64,000 nt of DNA from Peptococcaceae bacterium (GTDB taxonomy: Bacteria > Bacillota > Desulfitobacteriia > Desulfitobacteriales > Syntrophobotulaceae), in contig WRII01000005.1 in assembly GCA_009782825.1 (NCBI GenBank), positions 19,490 through 83,489 of the forward strand, in the 5' to 3' direction. Shown here in pieces: positions 63,916 through 64,000 of this stretch (position 1 is the first letter of the stretch; each line of letters begins with the position of its first letter). A program made the position numbers and the translations under genes. The notes under the pieces were generated by a model. It did not search any database, was not told the DNA's origin, and saw nothing but the letters and a program-made list of their open reading frames with translations.

Positions 63916-64000
63916 ATGCCTATAAAAATCGCCAATGCTGAGCTGGAAATCATGCGCATTCTCTGGCGGGAAGAACGTCCGGTTAGTTTCGCGGAGATTA
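63916..64000 (+). CDS. BlaI/MecI/CopY family repressor, 3' end outside window
   Basis: AAGGAGAAG lies six bases before the ATG. The visible 28 residues, MPIKIANAELEIMRILWREE and RPVSFAEI, are the typical start of BlaI/MecI winged-helix repressors (ISxAExxVMxxLW). These control beta-lactamase or other genes with a BlaR-type membrane sensor, expected just outside the window. Only the first helix is available, so the subgroup is open. Confidence 0.8.
   Translation, partial: MPIKIANAELEIMRILWREERPVSFAEI

Overview
The window looks like a chromosome segment of a spore-forming Bacillota, most likely a clostridial or Peptococcaceae-like anaerobe. The signs are a SpoVB-family flippase, a YjcZ-like spore peptide, a LexA/YneA-type SOS pair with Gram-positive GAAC-N4-GTTC boxes, a YpmA (DUF4264) gene, GGAGG ribosome binding sites throughout, and the tgt-yajC-secDF and recJ-relA gene order. 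Species cannot be read from the sequence. Most housekeeping genes lie on the minus strand.

Layout. 1-8 kb is an accessory, decaying zone: the end of an AraC regulator, a VOC protein, a wrecked OLD-nuclease plus UvrD-helicase (Gabija-like) module next to a methyltransferase-like remnant, two orphan small genes, a GC-rich structured non-coding stretch (4741-4985) that I read as a candidate RNA gene, a GyrI-domain fragment, an ATP-grasp gene, and a tandem duplication of an unknown two-gene unit, one copy of which carries 87 bp copied from a gene 33 kb away. 8-17.5 kb holds a MurF-Alr fusion, miaB, a SUKH protein, and an operon for an ABC importer with a LicC-like cytidylyltransferase. 18-20.5 kb has a cupin, a foldback element, an AraC regulator, and a lipoprotein gene inside about 90-100 bp inverted repeats. 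20.5-24.5 kb is the serine operon serC-serA-DUF1015. 25-31 kb has a frameshifted DUF4143 ATPase, an EF-G-like GTPase, spoVB and a broken toxin-antitoxin pair. 31-36.6 kb has two CPBP proteases, surE, ypmA, folE and a TPR protein. 36.8-46 kb has yneA-like/lexA, ddl, a methionine gamma-lyase-like gene, an MBL hydrolase, relA/spoT and recJ. 46-52 kb has a YcxB-like/lipase pair, spore peptides, leucine dehydrogenase and an ATPase-nuclease. 52-63 kb has ilvBN, secDF-yajC, tgt-queA, a Phd/PIN toxin-antitoxin pair, pyrE and a flavocytochrome-like reductase. A BlaI-type repressor begins at the right edge.

How the genes work together. Cell wall supply (murF-alr, ddl, spoVB), stringent and SOS responses (relA, lexA, recJ), serine and branched-chain amino acid synthesis, queuosine tRNA modification with Sec export, and possible import and activation of a choline- or aminoethylphosphonate-like compound are the main functional groups.

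The most unusual content is non-coding. There are four copies of an intergenic repeat with two hairpins flanking a variable run of 7-bp units, three loci with the same terminal inverted repeat (18.4, 26.7 and 35.4 kb), and several tandem repeats at gene starts. Together they point to a genome rich in short repeats and copy-and-paste rearrangement.
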